DNA of 64,000 nucleotides from Saxidomus purpurata. Lineage: Eukaryota; Mollusca; Bivalvia; Venerida; Veneridae. The stretch covers positions 24,484,064-24,548,063 of the forward strand of contig JAFMSR010000012.1 in assembly GCA_022818135.1 (NCBI GenBank). Reading direction: 5' to 3'. The notes beneath the pieces were generated by a model, which saw only the letters and a program-made list of their open reading frames with translations, did no database searches and was not told the origin of the DNA. A program made the translations under genes and the position numbers. Positions within the stretch are counted from its first letter, which is position 1; every line of letters starts with the position of its first letter. This document shows positions 1-23,000 of this stretch, in pieces.

Positions 1-83
1 TGCCTTCAAAGTAGAAATCATAAGAGCGACAGTTTTACCTGTCCTGTCAATCATGTAAACTGTGTACGTTGAAGTTCTAGGCA

Positions 84-2261
84 GTTGAAAGGGGTTACAA
101 TGAATACCGAAATCGACTTCACTACCGGAATCGGTTTTCGATTACCGGAATCTACTTAATACAGGCGTTGTATCTACTTAATTGTATTAAATACACATAA
201 ATATGATAGAATTTATGATATTTGACTCGTATGCAAAGTTTTAGAAAATAATATTAAGCCAAAAATGAATTTGGGAGTTTTTTTGTTTATAGTTCATTAT
301 GTTACATTCGGTGTTCATAACATCTGCGAACCTGTGAGAATCACAATTATACCTCAAAGATATAGGGAAAGATATATCATCTATTTCGTATGTTTGATCT
401 GCCTGGTGCTTTGGCAGGTCAAATATGTGTATAAAGAAGTTTTGCCTCTGATTTGGTTTGGTTTGTCAAAGCATTTCTAAGGTTCGACAACAAGGCAGTA
501 TATGTAGTCTGAAATTACACCAGTGGTCGCGTGTAAATATTTTTACATTGATATGAAAATAAATGTTCCGTTATCTGACAAAAGGTGCCTTATAATCCAA
601 CCGTTAAATGAATTTAAAAGCTGTCCAAGTTACTGTAATATTAGCCTTTCAGTCCAAAGTCCCAGAAACACAATTACATGTAGCTCTTATTTTACCAAGT
701 CAAATCTCTTACAGGCGAAAATGTTCGCACGGCATATAACGCTCGACTATTCCCATTACTTTTCAATATAACAAAATACCCTACAATGCATAACAGTCAC
801 TTACATACAGAGAACCTTCTTCATTCATTTTAAAATGAAACTAGAGTTCAGGCCCCGATTATACGGAAATGATTATGTAATTACTCAGCAACATTCTCAA
901 CTTATTTCAACACTTCATATCTCCTTACATTTTTATTCCTTTATAGAATTCAAGTTTGTCAGAATTGTATTTACCCATTTATTTCAATTATATACACTTG
1001 TCAGTACTTGTGCTGGAAATGTTGTTTTATAGCAAGTATTTTATTTAAGTATTTTTTTTTTTTGAGTTGTACTCAAATGGATGTTTCGCTATCTGAATTG
1101 CATTTAGTATTATACATCTTTTTATTCTTTCAGCATGTTAATTTCATTAAGACATAGACTATCGTTAATAACAAATAATATCCTTAATTCTAGTCACAAA
1201 TAGACTTTCAAATAACGTACTAAGCTGAGCAATTACTTAGGTATTTTCGTGAAATCGGGGCCAGTACTTTTTTGATAAATAAATGAATGCGTAATTACAC
1301 ATTACGATCAAAGGACTTTATTTCAAATTGCTTTTAAAAGTCATTCAATAAAATGTGTTTAGCCAAATTAAAAAAAATATATATAAAAATCAGACTTTTT
1401 TTTCACCAATAATTGAAAATCTCACATCTCACATATATGTTAATCAAAAGATGGCACGTGCAAATAATAGAACTGGTTCAGCGGTTACTGAAAAAACATT
1501 AATCGACAATTATATTTGTTTGTATTTTGATATTTATAATCGTCTCTTTTATACATAAGTCTGAGTGATTACAATTTCTGTCCCATTTCCACAGGTGTAA
1601 AATTGCATCCTTTAATTGGCCGTTGATTAAAAGAGTGCAGGTGAATAGTACGAGACTTTGGTTGTGCAATGCTGGGGCTTCAAATTAAATATTTTGAGGG
1701 ATATGGCAAATGGATGAAACAAATAACGCAGTTATTTGATAAATATCTAGATTTTATTCATATATCAGATAATAAGTAAAACATTTCAATGAATTAACAT
1801 TTCACACAAACATCACGCAAATTAAATAGCTCAAGCATAACTTAGAAAACAAATAATGGTGCAATTTTTAATTACAGTCAAAATGCTGTATTAGCTTATG
1901 ACCTGTAAAGTATTATCATTTCTTCAAAAAGGTAACGTTCAAAATAGTTATACTCCATCAACTACATGTATATCTTTGAGGTATAATTGTGATTCTCACA
2001 GGTTCGCAGATGTTATTAACACCGAATGTAACATAATGAACTATAAACAAAAAAAACTTCCAAAGTCATTTTTTGGCTTAATATTATTTTCTAAAACTTT
2101 GCATACGAGTCAAATATCATATATTCTATCATATTTATATGTATTTAATACAATTAAGTAGATACAACGCCTGTATTAAGTAGATTCCGGTAATCGAAAA
2201 CCGATTCCGGTAGATTCCGGTAGTGAAGTCGATTCCGGTATTCATTGTAACCGGTTGAAAG
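84..2261. mobile_element. Non-autonomous DNA transposon with long terminal inverted repeats and 8-bp target duplication
   Basis: The element body is 92-2253 (2162 bp). The left arm 92-364 and the right arm 1969-2253 are near-identical reverse complements, starting GGTTACAATGAATACCG and rich in the motif ACCGGAATC. The right arm has one extra copy of a roughly 10-bp ACCGGAATCT unit. The 8-mer GTTGAAAG flanks both ends (84-91 and 2254-2261), as expected for a target-site duplication. The 1.6-kb interior is AT-rich and has only short ORFs that resemble no transposase, so the copy looks non-autonomous. An 8-bp duplication is typical of hAT and P-type elements, but the termini do not let me choose a superfamily. 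It lies just upstream of the first visible exon of the S28 protease gene, in its first intron or 5' flank. Confidence 0.85.
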
Positions 2262-2416
2262 TTGTATGTTGGTTAATACAGGTGTATTCTACAATGTATT
2301 TAAAACTAGCAGTTTAAAATGTAAAAATAATGGCGATTGAAATTAAGTGGTTGATTAGTCCAGGGGATCATTTAGTGGACATTTATTCAGATGCAACTGT
2401 AACTGCAATATTTTAG

Positions 2417-12021
<9,605 letters not shown>

Positions 12022-14072
12022 ACTGATCTCAAGATATTGGAGGGTTCTGGAGAAAGATGTTCATGTTAACAGATTGAAAAAAAAAGTCCAGGCATTTATA
12101 GTTCCAAGAATGTTAAGAGTCATTCCATTTTGTATTGTTAGAAATTGTGCATTTAGCTTGTAGAGATAGCTTTAAAGTACTCATGCATTTTTTCACTCAT
12201 AGATGGTTAAGACAGATTAATTTTGGCATGGAGTGCATGTACTGGTATTCATGGACAGTTTGCAGTTTACATTTACAGTGAATTTACAAAATAGTAAATG
12301 CACAAAAAGCTATGAGCCATGACATACAGATCAACACCAAGGAAAGTTACATACATGTAGTTTTAAAGGAGTAAATTACTGTAAAGCACTTTGAATTCCC
12401 TGAGACAAAAAGCAATTTTTTATCTGCGGGTCAATTCACAAGACCATGAATTCAGGAACCAGCGCTCCCTATGGTTGACACTGTTTTTACCATATCCATC
12501 ATGTTAATAGAACTTTTAATTAGCGTATTCATAATTCACAAAGGATTACTCTCAAGAAAAAGCTCAAAATTAAAGTTCTCCGGAATATTCCATGATCTAC
12601 AGTACTCTTATTTTCATTGTTTAATTCTTAAGATTACGTTACATTTAAAATTATTGCACCTTTATCTTAAACAAAAAGATTTACAATATCACATAAAAAG
12701 TCTATCAGTTTAAGCATTGAGAGAACTAATAAATAATATCCTTTTCATGTTGTTCATCGTCAAGTAAGATGATAATTTTGTAGTTTTAATGTACAGTAAT
12801 AAACCATGAAGGCTGTAGGCTCAAGTGGATTATAGCTAAGCAACTGAACATCAAAGAGTTGTTTATCAGAGGATAAAACTAGGTCGGAATTTCAAGTATC
12901 ATAGAAACCTTATAAGACCCACAATGGCAGCTTAGTTCATTTCTGCTCAAAGTGAATAGATCTCTTTTGATGAAATAATTATTTATTAATCTCATTAATA
13001 TAATAGTGTATAATCCAGGTCAATCAATTTTTATATTATTTTGTTTTGCTGGGTCAGCAAGAGTGGTTTTTAATGTAAAGTTCTTATTTCAAAACTTGTG
13101 AAAGGAAACTAATGTTTGTGTTATGTTGCTTTACTATTGATGTGAGAGAATGAGATCTTCTTTTAAAACGTTTGTAGTGCAATACTGTTTACTTCATTTT
13201 GTAGTCTGTCATCTTTTGCTGGCAGAGCAGTGCATATAAATATAGACGGCATGAAAGGGGCCTACTATAAAGTCAAATCCAGTCAATACTCGATTACGCC
13301 TAGCTGTCGGATGCCATAAATGCTTATTTTTTTAAAATTTTTATATATTTGTACCTGTGTTATGAATAAATATGTGATATAGTCGAGTATGCCACTGCTC
13401 TGTTTTTACCTCTATCACCCTTAAATAAAATTTGTATCTAGCCAATGTAGGGTTTTAGTGTTTTCTTTTCATTAACTCAAAAAGCCGACAGATGTTTATT
13501 ACAAGTATCTCTTGATAAGGATTTTTACAAGTTTATTCATATTTGTTTCGAAATACAACCGTCATCAAGGTGATGCAAAGAATGTTTATCAGTGTTACTC
13601 AATCCCTTTACACAGTGACTTGAACTTGCTTGCTGAGTACTATAGTAGATTCACAGTCTTACAGTTTATGTAGATCACTCCAAGGATTCTTAACAATACT
13701 TATGCAGAATGAAGGGATTATGAAAATCATGTAAGGATTCAAGCCCGAAACCACCAGGTTAAGAGTCCGATGCTTTACTCTTACATTACAGTGCCTTCCT
13801 GCAGTGGGTGCATGTCCGGACTTGTGAATGTAGGGCAATACAGTGTTACCTTCAAGGGTTGCAAACAGGTTCTGGGCTTAACTTCCCCACGAGTAAACAA
13901 ATCATAAAAGCAATGTAGCAATTTGGTTTTATTTTTTTTAATAACAAAAATAGGATTCTTTATCACAGCTGAAAATGCAAGCATTGTCACATGTAAAAAA
14001 ATCTTGCAAATTATGTGGCAAAGCTGCGTATACAGCACTCAAAACAGTGTTCTATGAAAAAAATAGTATTGC
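12022..14072. other. Convergent 3' untranslated / intergenic region between S28 protease and WDR88
   Basis: This region holds the 3' end of the S28 gene (+) and of WDR88 (-). Poly(A) signals on + are AATAAA at 12798-12803, 13365-13370 and 13424-13429. On - they are AATAAA (read as TTTATT on +) at 13495-13500, 13532-13537 and 13928-13933. The two transcripts may therefore end within about 100 bp of each other or overlap. No third coding gene is seen; the small ORFs here do not resemble known proteins. Confidence 0.55.
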
Positions 14073-17000
14073 TCATGTCTCTGGATCTGTAGGACTCCTT
14101 ACTTCCCCTTGACTGGATATTTCTGTACGCTTTTTCTCTAAATATAAGTCTGAGGTATGTACCCTGCAGAAAACACATTTGGTAAGGTTCGCTAAGTCAT
14201 CTACCTCTGCCATAGAGAAAGGTTTACCACATTTCTCGCACTGAAAACAAGAATAAGAAAATAACTGTACTGAAAGCATCCAAACAAACAAGAATTTTTA
14301 GCAGTTGTTAGAAGCAGATAACAACAATTTCCATATGAATAAATATGGACAATGATCAAATAAGTTGCAGAAGAAGTTAATCTTGGCATCTGCAAATCCC
14401 TTGTGACAAATCCCTACAAATTTGAACTCCATGAATTATTCTACAATAAATAATGGTCAAACATTTAATATTTCTTAACTAATGACAACAGACAGGAGGA
14501 TTCACACGAGACTAGCCATCCTTCCGCTGTGGTGAGCTGAAATTAGGGAGACTGACACATAGACTAATACTGAATTTGGAAATTTTAACTTTGTCTTTAT
14601 CTTGCAACTTTTTGAGGGTTGACACTACTTCATGTTATCTAGAATTTGCATGCAGAACATGATTAAAGTGTGCTGTGTCACATGACAATAAGTAACTATT
14701 CACATTTCGTGCAAGTCATTGATATCTATTAAATCAAGATGTTAAAGTAGCAAAAATAAATTAAATCTTCAAAAATTGGTACCACTTTACATGATTTAGC
14801 TAGCTTAGATAATACAAAAGTAATTACTTCACCATTGCCTTTTGTATCATACAGAAACAAGAGCTGTCAGTAGGACAGCGCGCTCGACTTTTAAGTGCTT
14901 GCCTATAAAACAAAACTTTGACAGTTAAGGGCACACAAGACTTTAACTAGGAATTTCTAAGTACAAATAAAGAAACATTTTCACAGAGTTATCTTCTTTT
15001 GCTTACAGATAGGTGTCATGATGGTACATAAGTACTCCAACTTTCAAAGTAATATCTCAAATGGTTAAGTCAACAAGTGGACAAGAATGAAAATTTTAAC
15101 TGAGTTTCTAAGTCAAAAAGGGCCATAATTCAAATAAAATCCTTGACAGAATTACCTTCTCCTGCCCATGTTTTGGGATCATGATGGTAAACAAGTATTC
15201 CAACTATCAAATTAATATCTCAAACAGTTTAGTCAAAAAGTGGACTGGTACGAAAAACTTAACCAAGATTCTCTGTCAATAAAAGGGCCTTAATTTTTAA
15301 AACAAATCCCTGACAGAGTTACCTTCTCTTGCCTACAGATGGGGGTAATGATGTTAACATGCATTCAAAGTTTCAAAGCAATATCTCAAAGGGTTAAGGC
15401 AATAAGTGGATTTTACCCATATTCAATGTATTTTCTAAGTAAAAAAGGGGCATAATTCTGTCAAAAACTTTGACAGAGTTATGAACTCTTGTCTGTTGAT
15501 GTAGGTCATGATGGTTAACAAGTATGCTTAGTTTCAAAGCAATACCTCCAATGGTTTTGAAATAAAGTGAGGTGGTACGAAAAACTTAACCAAGGTGTGA
15601 CGCCAACGCCCACGCCGAGGCGAGTAGGATAGCTCCCCTTTTCTTCGAAAAGTCGAGCTAAAAAGGAGTTGGGGAACCCAGACACATACTGTAATTGGGT
15701 AACATTTGTGATTATTTGATTTCGCTGTTGTTTTTTTTTAATTCCCCAAATCACTGATTTCAAATCTGTCGTGATTTCACATAGATTAATAATTATAAAA
15801 TTCTACTTTCATGAAATTTTAATTTATGAATAAGTCTAGTTTACTGTCATATTGCTACATTTTCAGCATTCAGATTACCCAATTTGTAGTAATAAATCAA
15901 CCCACCCTTTATTGTAACTGATTACGGTCCTTTAATTCAGACACTGTTAAAAATGCTTGATTCTGTTAAATTGTTGTTGATCATCTGTTGTCAATTGTTC
16001 AGACGTTTGATTTCAGCCAAGCTCACAACAAAAGCTTAACGAAAATGTGAATATTTACCTTAGAAAAAGATAGGAACCTTATGTCCACCAAACATGCATG
16101 TTTTATCCTTTTTGTTCTTTCATCAACACTGACATCACAGTATTGGCTTTTAAAGGCATTTGAAAGCCTAGACTGTAAATGTATTTTGGGTCGGCAAGTT
16201 ACAGAATACTTGCGGTTTTACTTTTTAAGTTTAGAATTTAAAAAAAACACCGGAAAAAAAGGAGAAAACAAGTAGATAATTATGTCCAAAATTAGGGTAC
16301 CGTACTCTTTATTGTAACAATTACCTCCCACGGTGACCCCATTGTAGGGCCTCATTTGTGAGCTAAATCTATTTTTAGAAGCTAAATAAAAAGTCTTCAG
16401 TAGCACAAGGAACCAAGTTGGTTGCGGTGAAATTTCAAAAAGATTTGTTTACTAGTTTCCGAGTTATAGCAAAATATGTGCTAAAAGTTTCCGAAACTAG
16501 GACCGTAACCAGTATACATACATGATGAACAAATTAAAAACAATCAAGCAAAATCATAAATACCTTTGTAATTTTAACACCAATTGCTCTTTTGTTTTCT
16601 AGCACTACAGGAATCTTGTCAGAGTCCTCTATGTTCCATAAACGTATGGTAGAATCCTGCAACATTTTGTTATCAAAAATGTTTAAGTACATGAGTACTC
16701 GGACACCTGAGTTGTGGGCTATTCTTAATGTCTTTAACCTACATTGTGGAGAAGTCTTGAATTGTGTTTTCTTCAAACTTTAATTTTAGGGCAGACACAT
16801 CTTTTCAGACACATAAGTCAAGACAAATAAATTGGCACAAGCAAATTTATTTTAAGAAAATTGCCTTGATTTTATACCTGTTAAAGCTACAAATGCGTTT
16901 GCTATTTCCAGGTTTTCATAAAATGTGTATCGTAAGCAAAACTAATGTTTTTTATATCTGAATGACATCATTTTATATTGTATGTCCAGAAATAAATGTG

Positions 17001-20000
17001 CCATAACTTACCCTAGCACAGGAGAGAAGCCATGTCTGATCCTGACTAAAACACACATCCTCCACCCAGTTTGTGTGACCCTGTAGTAAAAGCATTTTTT
17101 GAAAAACAAATCAAGAAATTCATACTACGTATCTTCAGTAAAAAAAGAAGAGGGCCATTATGGCCCTATATTGCTCACCTGAGTACAAGTGCCTGGTGGA
17201 AGTGGTCAATTTTGACCCAAGAGGCATGATTTTAACAAAGTAGGTTGAATACCACTAAACAATGTTACATACCAAATATCTAAGCTCTAGGCCTTGTAGT
17301 TTTCAAAAAGATGATTTTAAAAGTTTTTTCTATACTAAACGACCCCCTGGGCAGGGTATTTTTTTACCCTGGCAGCATAATTTGAACACACTTTGAAGAG
17401 GTTCACTAGACAATGTTACATACTAAATATCTAGTCTCTAAATCTTGTGATTTGGAGAAGATTTTTAAAGGTTTTCCTATATACGTCGATGTAAAACAAG
17501 TGACCCCCCTGGGCGGGGCTAATATTGACCCTGGGTGCTTGATTTGAACAAACTTTGAAGAGGTCCACTAGACCCTATTACACACTAAATATTTAAGCTC
17601 TAGACCTTGTGGTTTGTAAGAAGATTTTAAAAGGTTTTCCTATATATGTCTATGTTAAACAAGTGACCCCTAGGCGGGGCCAATATTGACCCCGGGGGCA
17701 TAATTTGACCAAACTTGGGAGAGGTCTACTAGACTATGCTATATACTACATATCTTAGCACTAGGCCTTGTGGTTTTGGAGAAGAAGATTTTTAAAGTTT
17801 ATGCTATAGAAACCCAGGGGTCATGATTTGAACAATTTTGGTGAAGGTCCACTAGGCAATGCTAGATGCCAAATATCTAAGCTTTAGGCCTGGTGGTTTC
17901 AGAGAAGAAGATTTTTCCTTTTTTATGCCATAGAAACTAGAGTTCTGCATGGAATAGAATTCTTTGAACAATTTTGAAAGAGCTTCATGCAAGGAAAATC
18001 CCTATAAAGTTTCATCAACATTGACCCAGAGGACATGTTGTTTGAAGCAAAATGTTGACAGATGACAGACGATGGTCAATCATCCATTAGAAAAGCTCAC
18101 CCTGGCAAAACTAGGTTAGCTAAAAAAGACATCTGTTTAAATTTGCACTAAACTTCCGACGCAAAAATAAAGAATGAATATATATATCCTTGTTGGCCCA
18201 GCAGGCTCATGTCATTTCACAGCCCCTTTTTTTTTCAGGAAACAACAATCGTGGGAAGTCCCAGATACATACCTGAAGTTTTATTTTCTGTATTTCATTT
18301 TCTATGTCCCAAACTACCACAGTCTGATCATAGGAGCCGGAAACTAGCATTGAACCTGCAAATTATATACATGTTTCAGCATTAGGGCCACAGGAACCAG
18401 CACTAAACCATGTACAGTATCATGTACATCATTACAGTTTGAGATCATAAAAAATGTTTATAACCTTAGAAGTACCATGTATATATATTACTTTCATATA
18501 AAAAGAAACATAAATAAGACCTGCATAAGCACACAAATCTTAGGATATGCACATGTGGGCATTATTTCACACACAGCTTGAAGGCATTTTGTCTGGACTT
18601 ACGTCTAAGCATATTTTATAGTTTAGTTTATACTTATTTATTTTAGCTCGATTGTGAAGAAAGCTTTTAACTTATGGAGTCACTCTAGAGTCCGCTTCCT
18701 TGAAAAAACAATACTGGTGTCATTTGCACAGATGCTTGTGGTATGGACTCGCGACCCAATCTATTCTTGTCCCATGTTGTACGGGACGTATATAAATACA
18801 AGATTTGAAACAACTGAATACTCCAATCGCATATTGAAGGCATGTGTGTAAGTAAGGAATAACTAACTGGTTTTTCCACTACAAAACACTTTTCTGAATA
18901 AAATCCCACCCCAAACTGCATCGAATTCGGTTGATTTAAAAGATTTTTGAGGAAAAACACTTCTGTCACTTCTGCACAAATCAGATTTAGTATATACATG
19001 AAGTTATAACATAGGTTTCCCGCTTCGCAGTATAAGAAATAGCGTGCGCGGGGTACCATTACGTTTACAGCGGGGATTTTGTCTTGTGTGAATGGCTATA
19101 GCGGTAAATTTTAAAGCAGAAAATGACATAAACAGTATAGGTGAGATGTAATAGAGGAAATCGATTTGTTTCAAATCTTGTATTTATATACGTTCCATAC
19201 AACATGGGACAAGAAGAGAATGGGTTGTGAGTCCATACCTCAAGCATCTGTGGTCATTTGTTAAGGTACGGTTGTGACCACAGCGGGGCTCAAACCCGCA
19301 ACCTCCAGTATGAGCGGCAGACACCATAACCTCTTCACCATCGACCCCCTAAGCATATTTTGTGAAGAAACTTTTGGTAGGCATCATGTATCTAATACTA
19401 CATGTTATCATAATATAAAAGAAACAGAATGTTATGAAATCTGGAAAAGCTTACCATAGGACATATTGAAGAATGCATTTAATAAATTTGCCAAGTTTTA
19501 AATACTCAGACTTGTTACTTGTATTCATTAACAACTCAAATTTTAACATATTCGGTCTTCTGAAATAGTATGGTTTTATATATGTTTTCCTTCCAGATTC
19601 AAAACAATCACATTCAAATAAATAATGAAATTGTTGCCTTTTTTATTTCCACAGTAATTACAAAATCTTTGAAAGTGGTATCCTATTCGGGTCTATGACA
19701 ATACATCGACAGACAACTCATCGATGGACCGACCCAATCATCGCCCATGTTGTACAGAACGACAAATCAAGTTTGAAAAATACATCGACAACTCATATTT
19801 AAACTGTGACGAAGAATTATTCTCCAATATAAAACATTATATGCATGGCATAAAATCGGTGTGTTTGATGCCACGTTCTTAACTAAGATCAAACAAAAAT
19901 CACATGTACAATGGCGGCGCTTGTTCTTTGATCTCGTGACACCTGCGGCTTTATCTTTATGAATAAAAGAGGTTGAAGTACAAATAAATATTTCAGAAAA

Positions 20001-23000
20001 GGTTATTCATTCAAATAAATAGTAGAACATTGTTACTGGAAAAATGTTGGCTTTGACAGTTGATGACACAATTATTGACAAAAATAACCGGACACGCTGC
20101 AACGTGCGATTTTCTTTAAATCAGATCATTTTGATTTAAATACAGAGCAATTGGATGTTAATTGATAAATACTTTTAAATACTTTTTGCATTCACAACTC
20201 AGTCAGTGATGTCACAACTTGGATTTGCAAACAATGTAAAAACCGACTGGATTGAGTGAGCAAAGCTACGGGACCCCCTAACATATTAAAGCGGACTTTT
20301 AATGGAAATGAATATTTTAAATCAACATGTTAAGAATATAAAAATTTAAGTTCTTACAAAAAATAACTAAATACTTTCTTGGAAACATTGAAGACGATTT
20401 AATATTTGCCAAGATTTAAACTCAGACTTGAAACTTGTATTCATTAACAACTAAAATTTTAACATATTCAGTCTTTTGAAATAGTATGGCTTTATATATG
20501 TTTTCCTTCCAGATTCAAAACAATCACATTCAAATAAATAATGAAATTGTTGCCTTTTTTATTTCCACAGTAATTACGAAATCTTTGAAAGTGGTATCCT
20601 ATTCCAGTTTCCTGTTTCAATAGGGAGTCTGTGGTTTCTAGTTCAAAATTTTGTTATGTAAGTCAAAAGAGAGGGAGGTGTTGTGTTCAAATAATTATCA
20701 TAGCCAAATGATTTTTTTAAATATTCTGTAACATGTACTATTACTAGCATTTTTAATTTAGAGAATACCATTTAGATAAAAATATGTCATGTAATTTTTG
20801 TCTACCGAAAATTTTAACCATTTTGTTCTAACAAAAGGACTTAAATATTGACAAACAAATACACTTTGCAATGAACACACTTCCTGGCAAACACACTTTG
20901 CAACAACACACTTTCTCACAAACAAACACACATTCCAACAAACAAACACACTTTCCAGCAATTACACTTTCTAGCAAACAAACACACTTTTTGACATATA
21001 AACAAACACTCTGACAAACAAACAGATGCACTTTCTCACAAACAAACACTTTCCTACAAACACACTTTTCAGCAAACAAACACTTTCTGACAGACTAAAA
21101 ACCACACTTTCTGACAAATAAACATACTTTCTGATGCACACAAACACACTTTCCAAAAAATAAACACACTTTTAAAAAACCAGACATACCATCAGGACTA
21201 AATCTACAGCAACTGATAGATCCTTCATGCCCAGCTTGTAGCTTCACGGGACCCTTTGACCTGTAGGTGCCAGTTGCAATGTCCCAGATACAGATAACTT
21301 TGTCCCAGGATGCTGTGGCAAACTTTCGCTCATCTGTGGTGATGTCAGAGCTTGAAACTACATTTATATGACCCCTGCGAACAATAAAGTATTTTGTATA
21401 TAAATATATCACTGCCCTAAAATTGATCACATCCCTCTAATATAAAATATCTGGATTTTAATTGGTTACTTTACAGACTGAGTCAAGTATTGGCCAATCG
21501 GGAAGCCTGAAATAAGACCAGTCTAAAATCTTTGGGTTTTGTTTGGTTAGGGCTTAAAAGAAGCTGCATTTAGCACATCAGACACAAAATATTTTAGAAA
21601 GGCTTTTATTGAAAAAGGTTTTAATGTTAGGCCATATTGATGTAATGAAAGGTGATGCAGTAATGTGGCCATGAATGTCCAGGCTTTTTTCTCTGCCTTG
21701 GTGCTAAATTGTTGTTATCTCCTGTCAAATTCAACTATCCCTGCTTAACTTCTAAAATCAAATTTTCTTGACTTTGATTCGACTTTATTATCAGTGCAGA
21801 TCAGCCTGCACAAGTCTGATCATGATCTGCACTGTTCTTTATGAATAGAAATAAAACAAATGCCAACTTTTCCACAGTCTTTCATTTCGTAATTAAGAAC
21901 AATGTTAAAATTACAAAAATTCAACATACTGTAGATGAATTGTGCTCTTCTTGGTTTTGAGATCAAAAAATTTTGTTGTTCTGTCCATTGATGTGGTGAT
22001 GACTTTGTCATTTTCTGGTGAGAACATCACACTGGTTATAGTGCTCTTGTGTAAATCTTGAAACAAAAAAGAAAATCCGGTAAATAGTCAAAGTTCTTTG
22101 TATGTATTTTTTAAATGATAAGATGCAGAGCCAGCATTTCTTTAAGCTACAATTTGCTGGTAAACAAAAAATATTCTGCATTTTTTGAAAGTTTCTTGAG
22201 TAACTTATTTTTACATCATATGACTTTGATTTTGTATATACCAACACACACTGTAAATCGGATAATTTTGGCATGATGAAAATGGCACGATTTGTGAGCA
22301 GACAGACTTATTCATGAAAGGAGAATTCTCTAATAGTAAAAAGGCATCTTTTAAGATTTTATTAAATGTTTTAATATTAAAACAACTCAAAGTCTTAGCA
22401 CGAAGAATAAAGTGTTATAATCACAAGGCCTTACTTATTGACAAACATTTGAGCTAAACATTTATCCACACTGACAGGTACATGTATATCCTGAGCACGG
22501 TGGTATATTGAGACCCCTTTGCTGATGATGTGCCAGATTCTGCCTGGCTATTTGAAACAAATATACCAGCGTACACAGGTATACGCCGGCGCTGATGGAA
22601 AGTAAAGCCCCTAACAGACTGTGTTATTACTATAGTCTTTCTTCAGGAGGACACTCTCACCTGGGACACTGTGTATGATCTGTCCAGAATGTGCATCCCA
22701 AATATTGAGGCAGTAATCGAGATCTGACCCGGAAGCAACCAAGCTGCCATCACTTGAGAATTTACAGCACATAACCATTCCGTTGTGTTTTCCAGACCAC
22801 TAGGGAGAAGAGCAAAGGTCAAATAAAAGATGTAAAAAAGTGACCTTTTATTAGCCTTTGATGTTACATGTATGATTGCATGCTCTACGTTTTGTAAACA
22901 AGAAAAGTGGTATAAAATTAATGGTGTTCTAAATATAGAAAAATGTTAATGTGATATGAATATATTTTTGACAAATTCATTCTTAGTTTACTTGTGAAAT

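Noticed and set aside
20758..21156. Cysteine- and valine-rich open frames on the minus strand
   Set aside because: They are translations of the ACAAACACACTTTC minisatellite next to a WDR88 exon.
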